Origin: an uncultured Candidatus Nitrosopumilus sp.
Lineage (GTDB): Archaea; Thermoproteota; Nitrososphaeria; Nitrososphaerales; Nitrosopumilaceae
Length of the DNA stretch: 64,000 nucleotides
Direction of reading: 5' to 3'
Assembly (NCBI GenBank): GCA_951812655.1
Contig: OX638319.1
Span: forward strand, 1,341,620-1,405,619
Shown here one piece after another: positions 1 through 9,660 of this stretch. The notes beneath the pieces are model-generated. The model was not told the DNA's origin. It saw only the letters and a program-made list of their open reading frames with translations, and made no database searches. Made by a program: the position numbers and the translations under genes. Each line of letters starts with the position of its first letter. The first letter of the stretch is position 1.

Positions 1-174
1 AAATAAACCAAGTCTTCTTGATGGAACTATTCAAATGGTTTTTCGAATGCGGTCGTGCAGATACCAACCATATTTGAACTAGTTCTTCATATTCTAGGTT
101 CACATTCAAGATTTTCACATAACTCATGATTTTGATTACCGTATAGTTATCAAGGGCAGAAAAGAAGGATCAAC

Positions 175-507
175 ATGTCTGCATTGAGACCCCGAAGTAA
201 TTTGTATTACCTCCTTCCTGCATTTCTTTCCATAATAGGCGGACTGATTGCCATGATAATCTTGAGAAAAGCGGGACGTCATTATGACAAGAAAGGCAGG
301 AATTGCGTAATTCTCGGAATTATCAGTTCGGGATTTGCGATAGGCATGGACTACGTCAATGACACATTGGATGTTCCAGAAATTCAGGATTACGTAGATC
401 CTAATGGCATGTTAGACGCTCTTGGATGGTTTGGAGGCACAAGCATCTATGTTTTCCCACCGATTGTAATCACATACTGCATCATCACCAAGATTGTAAA
501 TCGCTGA
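175..507 (+). CDS. Small three-helix membrane protein, unknown function
   Basis: The 110-residue product has three hydrophobic stretches, roughly residues 10-30, 44-61 and 86-108, separated by a short basic loop (R31-R42) and an acidic loop (D60-D81). It has no signal-peptide cleavage pattern, so an integral membrane protein is the best description. I recognise no family. It stands alone on the plus strand, with no operon partner upstream in the window. The ATG start is the first in frame and the hydrophobicity pattern looks genuine. Confidence 0.6.
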   Translation: MSALRPRSNLYYLLPAFLSIIGGLIAMIILRKAGRHYDKKGRNCVILGIISSGFAIGMDYVNDTLDVPEIQDYVDPNGMLDALGWFGGTSIYVFPPIVITYCIITKIVNR

Positions 508-559
508 AACACTCAGCAGATATTACTCAAAACTTTTCTAGCATGTCTGTAAAATTCAT

Positions 560-754
560 TTGTTGAACTTCAATTGCATATTTCCTAACTGTACGTTCAA
601 ACAGAACAACATAATGGAAGAAGAATTTCTACAACACTTGAACGATGTTCATTATGACGAAATTCTAGATAGTTCAGAAAAAGAAAACATACCCGTCGAA
701 GCTGTCAGGATGATGTCAGTATCCAACTCAAAGGTATTCATTAACTCAAAATAG
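560..754 (+). CDS. Small C2H2 zinc-finger-like protein
   Basis: The product is 64 residues from a TTG start; the next codon is also TTG, so the start is uncertain by one codon. C6, C11, H26 and H31 give a C-x4-C-x14-H-x4-H arrangement resembling a single C2H2 finger, followed by an acidic segment. Single-finger proteins of this size are common in archaea and are usually assigned nucleic-acid or protein binding without proof. It lies 50 nt after the membrane protein and has no other same-strand neighbour. Confidence 0.55.
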   Translation: MLNFNCIFPNCTFKQNNIMEEEFLQHLNDVHYDEILDSSEKENIPVEAVRMMSVSNSKVFINSK

Positions 755-849
755 GTTGTACTGTGTTTTTGACTAGTCAAATTTTCAACAAATTGCAAAT
801 CCAAGGTGATTGTTTATTTTAAATTTATTTTCAAAAAACCCTTGGCTTG

Positions 850-2475
850 TCAGGATATCCTCATGAATCCTTCCTTTACAAGAAACTGCATTCCCTCTAT
901 GAAGGAACCATCGTCAATCTGACCATCTGCCCACCAGCCTGCGTTGCTCTTAACCCATGAAGGAATTTCCATACCAGGCTGTGACGTGGAGGCCTGTTCT
1001 GTTACGTCAATCCTCATGAATCCTTCCTTTACAAGAAACTGCATTCCCTCTATGAAGGAACCATCGTCAATCTGACCATCTGCCCACCAGCCTGCGTTGC
1101 TCTTAACCCATGAAGGAATGGCGACGTCAATCTTCACATCTTTCTCATTCATGGAGGATATTGAAAAAGATGAATCTGAGATCATGAAGGTTTCAAAGTT
1201 TCCAGAGTTCTGGCCGGTAAGAATTAATTTCATGTTAAATTTTCCGTCATCTGAAATCATAATGGATTCCTGTGCAATTCCATGGGCCGCCAAGACTCCA
1301 AGGTACGATTCGTTAGAACCTATGTTTGACCAAATCTCGTTTCCAGACTCATTAGTGATGCTGTAGGCAAATAAAATATCTTTCACAGGACTGTTACTCT
1401 GGTCAAAGAATGAAAACGTAAACGGAATTTCATGTCCTGAAGAAGACTTCGAGTCCCACATTACGGTGGCAGAGTAACCGTTGTCATATGCAAAATCAAG
1501 AATGTTAAATTCAATACGCTCACCAGAAAGCAATTCTATCGTGGAAACATTCTCAGAGTCATTTTGTCCAGATCTTTCTTCAATTAATCTAAATTCATCA
1601 TACGGGACGTTAATTCGGATGATGTATTCACCAGGAATGGATGCGTCGAGATCGTACAAGGTATCTTGAAGTTGAATTCCGTTTACCATTACATCAACAT
1701 CATATCCCTGTTTGAAATTTGAAAATTCTTCCTTTATCGAAATAACTTGCTTTACGTCAGAGTCGTGATGATTATCTGATTTCTCATCAAGAAGTATGTC
1801 GTATGTTATTTTCTTGGACGATTCGTTGAAACTGAAGTTTGAAATATCTCCATTATATGATTTTACAGATATTGGGATCTCTTGAGCGCTGGCATCCTTG
1901 ATTAGAAATATTTCATTTTGAGGAATGTGCAAAAAGGTTTCAAAAAGCAAGTCAGTGGTGGTCATTGTTCGGGGATTGGTAGCTCCTACGATGGAGACTT
2001 TGATATTGTATTGTCCACTTCTGTCAAAAACAGGACCCTGTATAGTAGGCAACGAATCTCCTCGGGCATAGTACGCCCCAGCTATAGCATGCTTTTCACC
2101 ATTATACTGCGTGCACTTCCACAGTTCTTTCTCCGGACATCCACTAGTTGGCTTTATCTTCACGTCTAGCTTGCCATCTTCGTCAAAGTAATACTCATTG
2201 GCAACAAGGGTTGACTCGTGGAAGATTTGAATCCTGTACGTGACGCTTTTTACGTTAACATTGGTCTCACTGTCAAAGAATCTGACTGACAGATTTGCAT
2301 TCTTGTCTTCCTCGTAGGCATAGTCTTCAGGAGACAGAATAGTGCTAATGGCTACCTGCATACCATCAAAATCAACTGGCGGGGCAATTGCTCCTGAATG
2401 ATGCTGTGCAAATGCAGGAGATACAGAAACAAGGAATAACGCAGATATTGCAAACAATCCCCACTTTGGAATCAT
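850..2475 (-). CDS. Large secreted protein with two C-terminal tryptophan-rich modules
   Basis: The 541-residue protein begins with a Sec-type signal peptide (about residues 1-23, ending ...SPAFAQ). The middle, about residues 25-450, looks like beta-rich extracellular domains with no catalytic motif I recognise. The C-terminus holds two near-identical modules (about 453-490 and 504-541), each starting I-P-S-W-V-K-S-N-A-G-W-W and ending near F-M-R-I. The same module occurs in PhnD (13650-14738) and in the secreted protein at 22995-24104. I infer a cell-surface protein in which the module serves attachment or partner binding. The ATG at 2473-2475 fits the signal peptide. Confidence 0.75.
   Translation of the reverse strand: MIPKWGLFAISALFLVSVSPAFAQHHSGAIAPPVDFDGMQVAISTILSPEDYAYEEDKNANLSVRFFDSETNVNVKSVTYRIQIFHESTLVANEYYFDEDGKLDVKIKPTSGCPEKELWKCTQYNGEKHAIAGAYYARGDSLPTIQGPVFDRSGQYNIKVSIVGATNPRTMTTTDLLFETFLHIPQNEIFLIKDASAQEIPISVKSYNGDISNFSFNESSKKITYDILLDEKSDNHHDSDVKQVISIKEEFSNFKQGYDVDVMVNGIQLQDTLYDLDASIPGEYIIRINVPYDEFRLIEERSGQNDSENVSTIELLSGERIEFNILDFAYDNGYSATVMWDSKSSSGHEIPFTFSFFDQSNSPVKDILFAYSITNESGNEIWSNIGSNESYLGVLAAHGIAQESIMISDDGKFNMKLILTGQNSGNFETFMISDSSFSISSMNEKDVKIDVAIPSWVKSNAGWWADGQIDDGSFIEGMQFLVKEGFMRIDVTEQASTSQPGMEIPSWVKSNAGWWADGQIDDGSFIEGMQFLVKEGFMRIS
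857..966. repeat. 110-bp direct repeat, copy 1 (C-terminal module)
   Basis: This stretch is identical, base for base as far as I can read, to 1010-1119 (offset 153 bp). It encodes the last tryptophan-rich module of the secreted protein. Identity at the DNA level indicates recent duplication or gene conversion. Confidence 0.9.
1010..1119. repeat. 110-bp direct repeat, copy 2 (C-terminal module)
   Basis: Partner of 857-966. It encodes the penultimate tryptophan-rich module of the same protein. The 43-bp spacer encodes a short Thr/Ser/Gln linker. Confidence 0.9.
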
Positions 2476-2608
2476 ATTTTGTATATTTTGATGATATTAA
2501 AAAATCATTGTAATTCTAGCCTGGAACACATACAGAATTGTGAATTTCATTTATCACCCAGAAATAAAGATAAACGGACGACAAATAGCTGGAAATTTGC
2601 AGAGGACG

Positions 2609-3031
2609 CTAAAGTCCAAGATTTTTTGCAAGTGATAGCACTTTCTCCGAAAACACTTTGGTTTTCATGCATTCTGTGATGAATCTCAAGATTTTGTCTT
2701 GTTTTTTGGTCTTATCAATTTGGTCTTCAGAGCATTTGGGAAAACTTGACAGGCATTCATCGGTAATTTTTTCAATCAAAACCATGCCCGTTGAAGTAAT
2801 TCTTCTAATCCACGGAAATGTTTGTGAACCATCATCATCAATTCCACCCCTTACAAAGTTATTGTCAATCAGATAAATTGCATTTGTCTTAATAGCATCA
2901 TTATCAATTTCACGCAGTTCGGGAATTACGTAAAAGTGCATTTCAGGATTGTCAGATTTTCCAAAACTCCTTTTACAGTATTCAAACAGGATCACTATTC
3001 TGATTCTCGCATTCATCTTGGCAACATCCAT
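2609..3031 (-). CDS. Hypothetical protein, about 140 aa
   Basis: A soluble 140-residue product with mixed alpha/beta character and two Cys residues in the C-terminal half. There is no membrane segment and no motif I recognise. It sits between the secreted repeat protein and another minus-strand orphan, with a 49-nt gap to the latter. The start used is the ATG at 3029-3031. Its length and coding character support a real gene; its function is unknown. Confidence 0.6.
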   Translation of the reverse strand: MDVAKMNARIRIVILFEYCKRSFGKSDNPEMHFYVIPELREIDNDAIKTNAIYLIDNNFVRGGIDDDGSQTFPWIRRITSTGMVLIEKITDECLSSFPKCSEDQIDKTKKQDKILRFITECMKTKVFSEKVLSLAKNLGL

Positions 3032-3080
3032 TTCGATCAGATATAGGTAAAAGGAATTTAGAACTTAAGCGTATTGTTGA

Positions 3081-3755
3081 TTATTTGAATAGATGTGGAT
3101 ATGTCTGAATCATGTTATCATAGTTTGAACCATCGAAATTCTTTACATAGTTTTTAGCAAATGCTAAAACAATGGCATTTATGCTTGCCAATTCACCCTG
3201 CAATTCTCCTACATTGTATGAGATAACCGTTCCGTCGATCTCCTCAAAAGTGAATTCTAAATTTTCATTGAGCCACCACAGATCATGTTCTAAAGCGTAG
3301 CTCACGTCAAGGTTAAAGAATTTTCTCAGGCCATCATAGTGAAACAATAGGCCGCCATCGGAATTTCTGAATTCTGCTAATTTTTTTACCATTTCAGAAA
3401 GTTTTGGGGGATTAGTGGTCATCTTTACTTTTGAAAGATCAATGCATCCCAGCAGATAAGACTTGAATATTTGGAAATAGCCAAACATGGCTTGTGCCAA
3501 AATAAGTGTCAAGTCGGTTAAAGTCATCCTATCAAAGCTTTCAAAACTTTTTTTGCTGTCAACATGCATACGCAGAAATGATATTTTACTCTCAATGGAT
3601 ACCTTTTGTGCATCTAGCCTGTCAACAATTTTTGGAAAATATTGATGGAAAAAGTCGGGGTTTTTGACAATTAGATTGTTATGAATAAGAATAGGAAAAA
3701 TTTCTCTTTCAAATTTAACAATGCCTGAATTCAAGATTTCATTATAATCTGTCAT
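3081..3755 (-). CDS. Hypothetical protein, 224 aa
   Basis: A soluble, mostly helical 224-residue protein with an aromatic-rich C-terminal third and no recognised domain. It may be co-transcribed with the 140-residue protein that follows it on the minus strand (49-nt gap). No catalytic signature is visible. Confidence 0.65.
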   Translation of the reverse strand: MTDYNEILNSGIVKFEREIFPILIHNNLIVKNPDFFHQYFPKIVDRLDAQKVSIESKISFLRMHVDSKKSFESFDRMTLTDLTLILAQAMFGYFQIFKSYLLGCIDLSKVKMTTNPPKLSEMVKKLAEFRNSDGGLLFHYDGLRKFFNLDVSYALEHDLWWLNENLEFTFEEIDGTVISYNVGELQGELASINAIVLAFAKNYVKNFDGSNYDNMIQTYPHLFK

Positions 3756-3980
3756 TTCAATTCATCCATTCTAGTCAAACCTACACAATTCTCGACATAT
3801 GACCACCAATGTTAAGTTATTTTTATTTGTGAAATATCTCCAATTTCAAGATCCTAATCACCGAAATTATGATTAGAGAAAATAATCATAAATAAGAATA
3901 CAGTGTAATTTGAAAACTACTCCGAGATTGCTTTTGGAAAATAATAGAAAAGTGAAAATGGGAAGATTTCCACTTTTTTC

Positions 3981-4106
3981 CTAGTTACGACATTTTTCAC
4001 ATAAAAGAATCAAAGAGATTCCTTTCGGATTGTTTATCGTGCTGTCTACTTCAGTTAAAGCAACTGATTCCTCCAATACCCAGCACCGTTCACATAATCC
4101 TATCAT
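3981..4106 (-). CDS. 41-aa zinc-ribbon-like protein
   Basis: The frame opens with ATG at 4104-4106 and gives 41 residues with C5/C8 and C36/C39, two C-x2-C knuckles at either end, the classic spacing of a minimal zinc ribbon. A TATA-like stretch (minus strand gcatttatca, centred near 4134) lies about 28 nt upstream of the start, as expected for a leaderless transcript. The partner is unknown. Short length keeps confidence moderate. Confidence 0.55.
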   Translation of the reverse strand: MIGLCERCWVLEESVALTEVDSTINNPKGISLILLCEKCRN

Positions 4107-4462
4107 GAACTACAGTATTACAAGAAAGATGATAAATGCCACTAAGCTTCGTTGATTAAAATGAAGCTTTGACGTATATATTCTTAAAATGTCCAGAATC
4201 AATAATCATTATAATCACAATGTTTAACTGATGACAAAAAATCAATCATTGCATATGAAATGATTGTTATTTTTCCTACCTTACAATCAATATTAGAAAA
4301 ATGGGGCAAATCTTCATGTAATTTGTTCTAAAATCAATCGATGAAAAAGATCATTGATTGGAATTCAGCCAGATGTTTCACCAATTCCAGCAAATGAGTC
4401 AGCTTATCTTTATCGCACAGAGCTTACCATCATTAATCAACAATAACAAGTAGTTTTTGATA
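4107..4462. other. AT-rich intergenic stretch without a supported gene
   Basis: About 350 bases between the tiny zinc-ribbon gene and the next plus-strand gene. I see no open frame with coding character, no tRNA fold and no long inverted repeat; it presumably carries the two divergent promoters. Confidence 0.5.
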
Positions 4463-4732
4463 ATGAGTAAATTCATTGCAAGAAAAGAGAGATTAGTGGA
4501 GGATTTCATCGACACAATCTCCAACCTTGATTCCAAATCTTGTGACGAAATAGAGAACAATCTTTACGAGATTATCAAGAAAACCAGAGGATTGATTTAC
4601 GCAGATCAGTATAGACAAAAAACAAGAGGCCAAACAGATGTGCACTTGCTGAATTTTACCACTTCACGCACAAATCTAGATATAAAAAATACAGGTACAG
4701 TGTTTGGCCCACTACAAGAGAAGATATACTGA
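4463..4732 (+). CDS. Hypothetical protein, 89 aa
   Basis: A charged, helical, soluble product. I take the ATG at 4463 rather than the TTG two codons earlier. The N-terminal half (to about residue 45) looks like one or two amphipathic helices and the C-terminal half is polar and probably flexible. No family is recognised. It precedes the FilR1-type regulator by 80 nt on the same strand. Confidence 0.55.
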   Translation: MSKFIARKERLVEDFIDTISNLDSKSCDEIENNLYEIIKKTRGLIYADQYRQKTRGQTDVHLLNFTTSRTNLDIKNTGTVFGPLQEKIY

Positions 4733-4812
4733 ATATTCTTAATCCTTTTTCTTTTTCATATTTTGAGAATGTATTGGTTCCAATGTAATAAATCAAGCAC
4801 CAGCCAAAAAAC

Positions 4813-5658
4813 TTGCAATACCACTTTTTATACAATGAGAAACATTCCTATGCATTGCAAACTTCTTTTGAGCATACATCGCAGGATTTTTTTGAGTTAT
4901 CAAGCCAGCAAAGACTCGAAATAATTTTCACACTAAATAAAAATATCAAAAAATTAACCGAGATTGCTAATGAACTAGACGTAACGCGGCAAGAAATTCA
5001 CAGAAATCTAGTTCGCTTGGAAAAAAATGGATTCGTATCCAAGGAGAAAGACGGATATTTTTCGCTTACACCATTTGCCAAAACAATATGTTCACAGATT
5101 CCTTCGATAAAATTTCTCTCGGAAAATCGAGGCTATTTTGAAACCCACGATTTTGGAGGTATTCCAAACAAATTCGTTATGAGAATTGGACAACTTTCAA
5201 ATGGGACAAATGTGTCGGGCGTCGTAAAAGTTCTGGAACAATGGAAAGACATCAAATTGAATGCTAAGAAATATTTTTGTGAAGTTCTTTCGGAAATTCC
5301 ATTGGATTCAATTTCCACCCTAGTTACACAAATTGAAGAAAATCCTAAACTAAAATGCCAATGTGTTCTATCAGAATCAGTGATTGCACCGAAAGGAAGA
5401 AAAATGCTATTGAAAGAACTAAACTTTGAAAAATTTGTTCAGAATGGAAGAATATCAAGAAGGATGTATAACGTACAGACAGTAGTTGTACTTAATGAAA
5501 AAGAAGCTTGTGTCTCATTTCCGGATCTAAATGGAAAATCGGACATTACACAAATGTTCTACAGCACAGATCCTGCGTTTAGAGAATGGTGTTTAGATTT
5601 TTTTAGGTATTGCTGGTATGAGAGTTCAACATTTTTTGAGCATAAAATTACGGATTAA
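4813..5658 (+). CDS. Winged-helix transcriptional regulator, FilR1/DUF1724 type
   Basis: The 281-residue protein has an N-terminal winged helix (about residues 30-88, with the recognition-helix-like stretch V-T-R-Q-E-I-H-R-N-L) that reads as a MarR/ArsR-like DNA-binding unit. A long C-terminal domain follows, resembling the ligand-sensing part of the archaeal FilR1 (DUF1724) regulators first described in methanogens. The start is TTG at 4813; an internal start is possible because the first 30 residues are weakly conserved in character. No adjacent operon suggests its target. Confidence 0.7.
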   Translation: MQYHFLYNEKHSYALQTSFEHTSQDFFELSSQQRLEIIFTLNKNIKKLTEIANELDVTRQEIHRNLVRLEKNGFVSKEKDGYFSLTPFAKTICSQIPSIKFLSENRGYFETHDFGGIPNKFVMRIGQLSNGTNVSGVVKVLEQWKDIKLNAKKYFCEVLSEIPLDSISTLVTQIEENPKLKCQCVLSESVIAPKGRKMLLKELNFEKFVQNGRISRRMYNVQTVVVLNEKEACVSFPDLNGKSDITQMFYSTDPAFREWCLDFFRYCWYESSTFFEHKITD

Positions 5659-6254
5659 ATTCTAAATGGGGATAAGACAACACACCCTTCAGGAATTCGC
5701 ACACATGACAAGTCTTAACATGCCATGAATTTATCGGCACTCTACGTCATTGAAGTCATAATCATTGCACAAACATATGAAGAATCATCAGAATTGCAAA
5801 TCAAAAAATTCTCAATAGCGAAAAGATAAAAAATTCAGCAATAGAAAAGAATGTTTCAAAGCAGGTGATTTAAAAAAACATGAATTATTTAGAATCACAG
5901 ACTAGAACTCTGAATTAATAAAATCCAGGATGATGATGGAGTGTTGGAAAATATGTGTTTATGGATTGGATCAAAAGCATGGAATTACATCAATAGACGT
6001 TTCTAAAAATCAAAAGAAAGTGTGATGGACATCAATAATTTTGGACGATGATTGATGAAGATTGAAATTATAATAAAGATGATGAATTAACACTTACATA
6101 AAAAATAACTAAATGAATAAAAGAGTATATAAAACAAGAGAAACCAGCGCTCCTAACAAAAGAAATCTCATAATCGTTGTAACGGCACGGGATTTTAACA
6201 AGTTTGAATGTTGCAGAATTTTCTTCGTAATATCCTACACATATTCATTAAATG
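5659..6254. other. Nearly 600-bp AT-rich gap
   Basis: I find no gene, tRNA or convincing repeat here. The open frame 6113-6307 on the plus strand has poor coding character and runs into the gene below, so I leave it out. Confidence 0.5.
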
Positions 6255-6650
6255 TTATTCGCCTACAAATTCTCCCCATTGGCGTCCAAGTTTATCAATT
6301 ACCCTAAATGCCAATCTATCTATGTTAATGTGAGGTTCAGTAATTATCATCACGACATGATCATATATCGGAAAGCTCATTATCACTACTCGTTCTCGTC
6401 TTGATGCAGAATATTTCACGTATCCTAGTTCAGAATCATTTTTTTTCCTTTTTGCGACTCTGGATGCAAGTTCTTTGCAAATGGATTGAAATTTATCTTC
6501 AGGAAGCTGGGGTGTTAATTCCTCACCATATCCACCGGCCAAGATATTTCCCAGTTCATCTAAAAGACCGGCAAATCGAATATCATGATCCTCAAGAATT
6601 TTTTTGCACTTAATTTCATAGTCATGTACATTTATCGTTTCCTTTACCAT
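6255..6650 (-). CDS. Thaumarchaeal conserved protein (DUF6659-like), copy 1
   Basis: The 131-residue protein is one of three paralogues in this window (others at 22554-22937 and 28563-28961). They share a helical N-terminus ending K-I-L-E, a short beta pair around G-x-L-x-x-G-G, a basic helix (A-S-R-V-A-K-R), then Y-x-A-S-R-R-E-R-V-V-I-M-S-F-P and a hydrophobic strand near the end. I believe this corresponds to the family named DUF6659, but the name is from memory. A TATA-like gttaaatact about 25 nt upstream supports the ATG at 6648-6650. Function is unknown; a small sensory fold is only a guess. Confidence 0.75.
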   Translation of the reverse strand: MVKETINVHDYEIKCKKILEDHDIRFAGLLDELGNILAGGYGEELTPQLPEDKFQSICKELASRVAKRKKNDSELGYVKYSASRRERVVIMSFPIYDHVVMIITEPHINIDRLAFRVIDKLGRQWGEFVGE

Positions 6651-6815
6651 CAAAATATTTGCTTAGGTTAGTATTTAACAATGTTTTATTTTTTTTCATT
6701 TGTTAAATTTGAATCAGAATTTTTCAAGATGTGACAAATGAAAAACATTCAAGTATTTTAAAAGTTCCTGAGTAGAAGGGGTCATCTTTTATTGTAGTTT
6801 GATAATAAAAATCAG

Positions 6816-7184
6816 ATGAAAATCCTCATAATTGACGACAATAATGACATTCTGCAGTTATTGGAGGTTTTGATGAGTTCTACAGGTCAAGATGTTGATG
6901 TGATAAGTAATGGAATACAAGGACTTGAAATGATTCAAAATAATGAATATGATTTAGTGTTATTAGACATCACCATGCCAGAATTCAGTGGCTTTTCAGT
7001 TGTGAGTAAGCTAGCAGAAGTCGAAAAATTGAAAAAAAATAAGATACTGTTTTTTACTGCGGCTTCAGTAGAAGATTCTGAATTAGATAAATGGTACAAA
7101 CTTGGAGTAAAGGGATGTTTGCGAAAACCAGTTGACCCGAATACCATATTTGAAAAAATTAACGAGGTTAGACACACAGCATGA
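6816..7184 (+). CDS. CheY-like response regulator
   Basis: The 122-residue protein is a complete single receiver domain: acidic pocket D7-D8, phosphoacceptor D51 within L-L-D-I-T-M-P, conserved T81 and K104 before P105. There is no output domain. Its stop overlaps the start of the cyclase-like gene (ATGA), which makes translational coupling very likely; phosphorylation may control that partner. No histidine kinase lies in this window, so the input must come from elsewhere. Confidence 0.93.
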   Translation: MKILIIDDNNDILQLLEVLMSSTGQDVDVISNGIQGLEMIQNNEYDLVLLDITMPEFSGFSVVSKLAEVEKLKKNKILFFTAASVEDSELDKWYKLGVKGCLRKPVDPNTIFEKINEVRHTA

Positions 7185-7840
7185 CCTCAAACATGGTCGA
7201 GGATAAATTTGCCAGTAGCAATGTACCTCAAGATCATCTCGAACGTGAAAATAAACAATCAGACATGTTGCAATTTTCAGGGAAAGCGCACTTTTGCACA
7301 GTTTCTGTCATTGATATCGTAAATTCGACAAAGACATCTGCCACTATCAGTCCATCAAAATTGGGGGATTTTTACTCAATTTTTCTTAATTCTGTGGCGG
7401 AGATCGTTAAAGAAAATGGAGGCATCGTTGTAAAAAACATAGGTGATTCACTGCTTTATTATTTTGCGGAACAAGACACGTCAAATAATTGCATTGCGGA
7501 TGCATTTAACTGTAATTTTCAGATCATTGATAAAAGAGACGAGATAAACAGACTACTTACAAAGAATGAACTTCCAAGTGTAAGCTATAGAATCAGCAGT
7601 GACTATGGGAAAGTCTTCGTTGCAATGTCTGCAATTTCATCAATTGATGACATATTTGGGCCCACAGTAAACATGTGTGCAAAAATTAACCATGTTGGAG
7701 ATTCAAATAGATTTTTCATAGGAAACGATCTCTTCATACATGCAAAATCAGTTCCAGGCTTCAAATTTGATGAAATTAGTGATGAACAATGTAATGTACT
7801 AAAGTACAACTATCCTGTATACTACGTAAAAAAATCTTAG
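7181..7840 (+). CDS. Class III adenylate/guanylate cyclase-like protein
   Basis: The 219-residue protein carries a cyclase homology domain (about 37-200). Metal-binding Asp D45 (V-I-D-I-V-N-S-T) and D89 (I-G-D-S) are present, and the later motif D-I-F-G-P-T-V-N-M-C-A-K-I-N includes the catalytic Asn N164. The position where active enzymes have the transition-state Arg, four residues after that Asn, is K168. It overlaps the response regulator by 4 nt and is probably its effector. It may make cAMP, or it may have lost activity and act as a nucleotide-binding domain. Confidence 0.85.
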   Translation: MTSNMVEDKFASSNVPQDHLERENKQSDMLQFSGKAHFCTVSVIDIVNSTKTSATISPSKLGDFYSIFLNSVAEIVKENGGIVVKNIGDSLLYYFAEQDTSNNCIADAFNCNFQIIDKRDEINRLLTKNELPSVSYRISSDYGKVFVAMSAISSIDDIFGPTVNMCAKINHVGDSNRFFIGNDLFIHAKSVPGFKFDEISDEQCNVLKYNYPVYYVKKS

Positions 7841-8000
7841 TCCATGTTTTGACATTTGAGTTTTTATCACACAAAATCATCAACAATAAGTTCAAAAAAA
7901 TGATCATGAAGTTATTGTTTAATTTAATACAAATCAATAATTTGAAAGAATACAATATCACAAACGATGTGTGCGAGACTCATTTTGCCTGTAGAGTGGG

Positions 8001-9311
8001 TTAAGGAGTTAGTCGGTCAACATCTCGTGGGTAAAATGTGGTATCTCTGATATTTTCTGTGCCAGTAAGCACCATGATCAACCTTTCAAGACCAATCCCA
8101 CAACCAGCATGAGGGGGAACTCCGTATTCAAAAGCTCCAAGATGGTATTCAAAGGAATCAGTCTTCATCCCTTTATTTTTCATTCTTTCAGAAAGCTCAT
8201 CACGTTTTTCAATTCTTGTACTTCCTGATGACAATTCCAGATCACCAAACATCAAATCAAAAGATTCCGATACTTTGGGGTTAGATTTACTGTCTTTAAC
8301 GTAAAATGGTTTTGGTGCCAATGGCCAGTCCGTAATGAAATAGAAACCTTCCAAGCCTATTTTTTTTAGATTTGAAGGATATAGATCGTCACCCCATTCG
8401 GTTTTTGCCCCCGCATTCTGCATCTTGTCGACTAGTTCATCGTAAGAGTGTCTTGGGATTTTTTCAGGAACCAGAAGCGACGGAAATTCAGCATCAGGAT
8501 TCTCTTTTTTATAATTATTTACAGATTGTACAGATACATGAATTATTTCTTCAATCCTATTCATCACATCATTGTAGTCTACAAATGCTTCTTCCAGATC
8601 AATGGATATTGCTTCGGCTAAATGCCGATTGGTCCTGGATGGCTCTGCCCTGAAAATAGGGGCAATTTCAAATACTTTTTCAAAACTCATGGTAAGCTGT
8701 TCTTTGTATAATTGAGGACTCTGAGCTAAAAATGCCTCTTTGTTGTAATAAAATATAGGGAATAGGGCAGCGCCTCCTTCAGTTGCTGTTGCGATCATTT
8801 TAGGAGTGTTCACTTCTACAAAGTTTTGACAGATAAAATAATCTCGAATGGAATTTAAAACTAAACTTCTAGCTTTGAACGTGTGTTGAAGAATGTTACG
8901 TCTAAGATCAATTGGCCTAACCTCTAACCGGGTATCAATATTTTTTACCGTTTTGGCAGTTGGCTCAAAAGGAGGGATTTTTTCAACATCTGAAAAAACC
9001 CTTAGCTCGGTGGGAATTATTTCAAATCCCATAGGCGCCTTTTCAGATGACTTCACATTACCGGTAATGGCTATGGACGAATGTGGTTTTAATGAAGATA
9101 TTTTTTCACGAATTTCGTCTGGACAATCACCCTTCTTTGCAACGATGGACATGTCACCATTTTTATCGCGAATTGTAGCAAAACTGATGTTTCCATGACC
9201 ACGTACTGTCAGTACCCAACCCATGACAGTTACAGTAATTCCGTTCATCGACGTATTGATTTCATCAGAATAGTGAGATCTACGCAAAGATCCCAGTTCA
9301 GTTTCGATCAT
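8001..9311 (-). CDS. aspS: Aspartyl-tRNA synthetase, archaeal type
   Basis: The 436-residue class II synthetase has an N-terminal OB fold (about 1-105) and a catalytic core with motif 2 (F-R-A-E-P-S-R-T-N-R-H) and motif 3 (G-C-G-I-G-L-E-R-L). The length matches archaeal and eukaryotic AspRS, not the longer bacterial form with its GAD insertion. Archaeal enzymes of this type are either specific for tRNA-Asp or also charge tRNA-Asn for later amidation; the sequence alone does not settle which. It is transcribed alone on the minus strand. Confidence 0.95.
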   Translation of the reverse strand: MIETELGSLRRSHYSDEINTSMNGITVTVMGWVLTVRGHGNISFATIRDKNGDMSIVAKKGDCPDEIREKISSLKPHSSIAITGNVKSSEKAPMGFEIIPTELRVFSDVEKIPPFEPTAKTVKNIDTRLEVRPIDLRRNILQHTFKARSLVLNSIRDYFICQNFVEVNTPKMIATATEGGAALFPIFYYNKEAFLAQSPQLYKEQLTMSFEKVFEIAPIFRAEPSRTNRHLAEAISIDLEEAFVDYNDVMNRIEEIIHVSVQSVNNYKKENPDAEFPSLLVPEKIPRHSYDELVDKMQNAGAKTEWGDDLYPSNLKKIGLEGFYFITDWPLAPKPFYVKDSKSNPKVSESFDLMFGDLELSSGSTRIEKRDELSERMKNKGMKTDSFEYHLGAFEYGVPPHAGCGIGLERLIMVLTGTENIRDTTFYPRDVDRLTP

Positions 9312-9421
9312 AATTTACTATATGAGATAATTCAGGTGTTATTATTTTTTCCATGACATAAGATATCCAAGATTAATTTTCATAATGCTTATAGCCTCGA
9401 AATATCAAACATGGAATTAAG

Positions 9422-9613
9422 ATGAATATACTGATGGGTCTCGTAATTGCAATGTTTGTCATCACTGGGGCGTATGTCGGATATCACGCATCACAGCAAC
9501 CAATAGAAGAGTCTGGAGGACACGATGTTGCAATGGAGTTGGAGCTGTTTAATGATGGATCAGTACTAGTACAAGCACTGCAAGATCATGAATTCAAAAA
9601 ATTGTCACTTTGA
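9422..9613 (+). CDS. Small single-span membrane protein
   Basis: A 63-residue protein with one hydrophobic helix at about residues 3-20, followed by a short acidic outer or cytoplasmic tail. A TATA-like gcttata about 30 nt upstream of the ATG and a matching upstream sequence at the next gene (both contain caaacatgg before the start) support a leaderless transcript. Function is unknown. Confidence 0.55.
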   Translation: MNILMGLVIAMFVITGAYVGYHASQQPIEESGGHDVAMELELFNDGSVLVQALQDHEFKKLSL

Positions 9614-9660
9614 CAGGCCAGTGGAATTATTATTAAATTGGCATATACAAACATGGCATT

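Noticed and set aside
6113-6307. 64-codon plus-strand frame
   Set aside because: Poor coding character and overlap with a conserved minus-strand gene.
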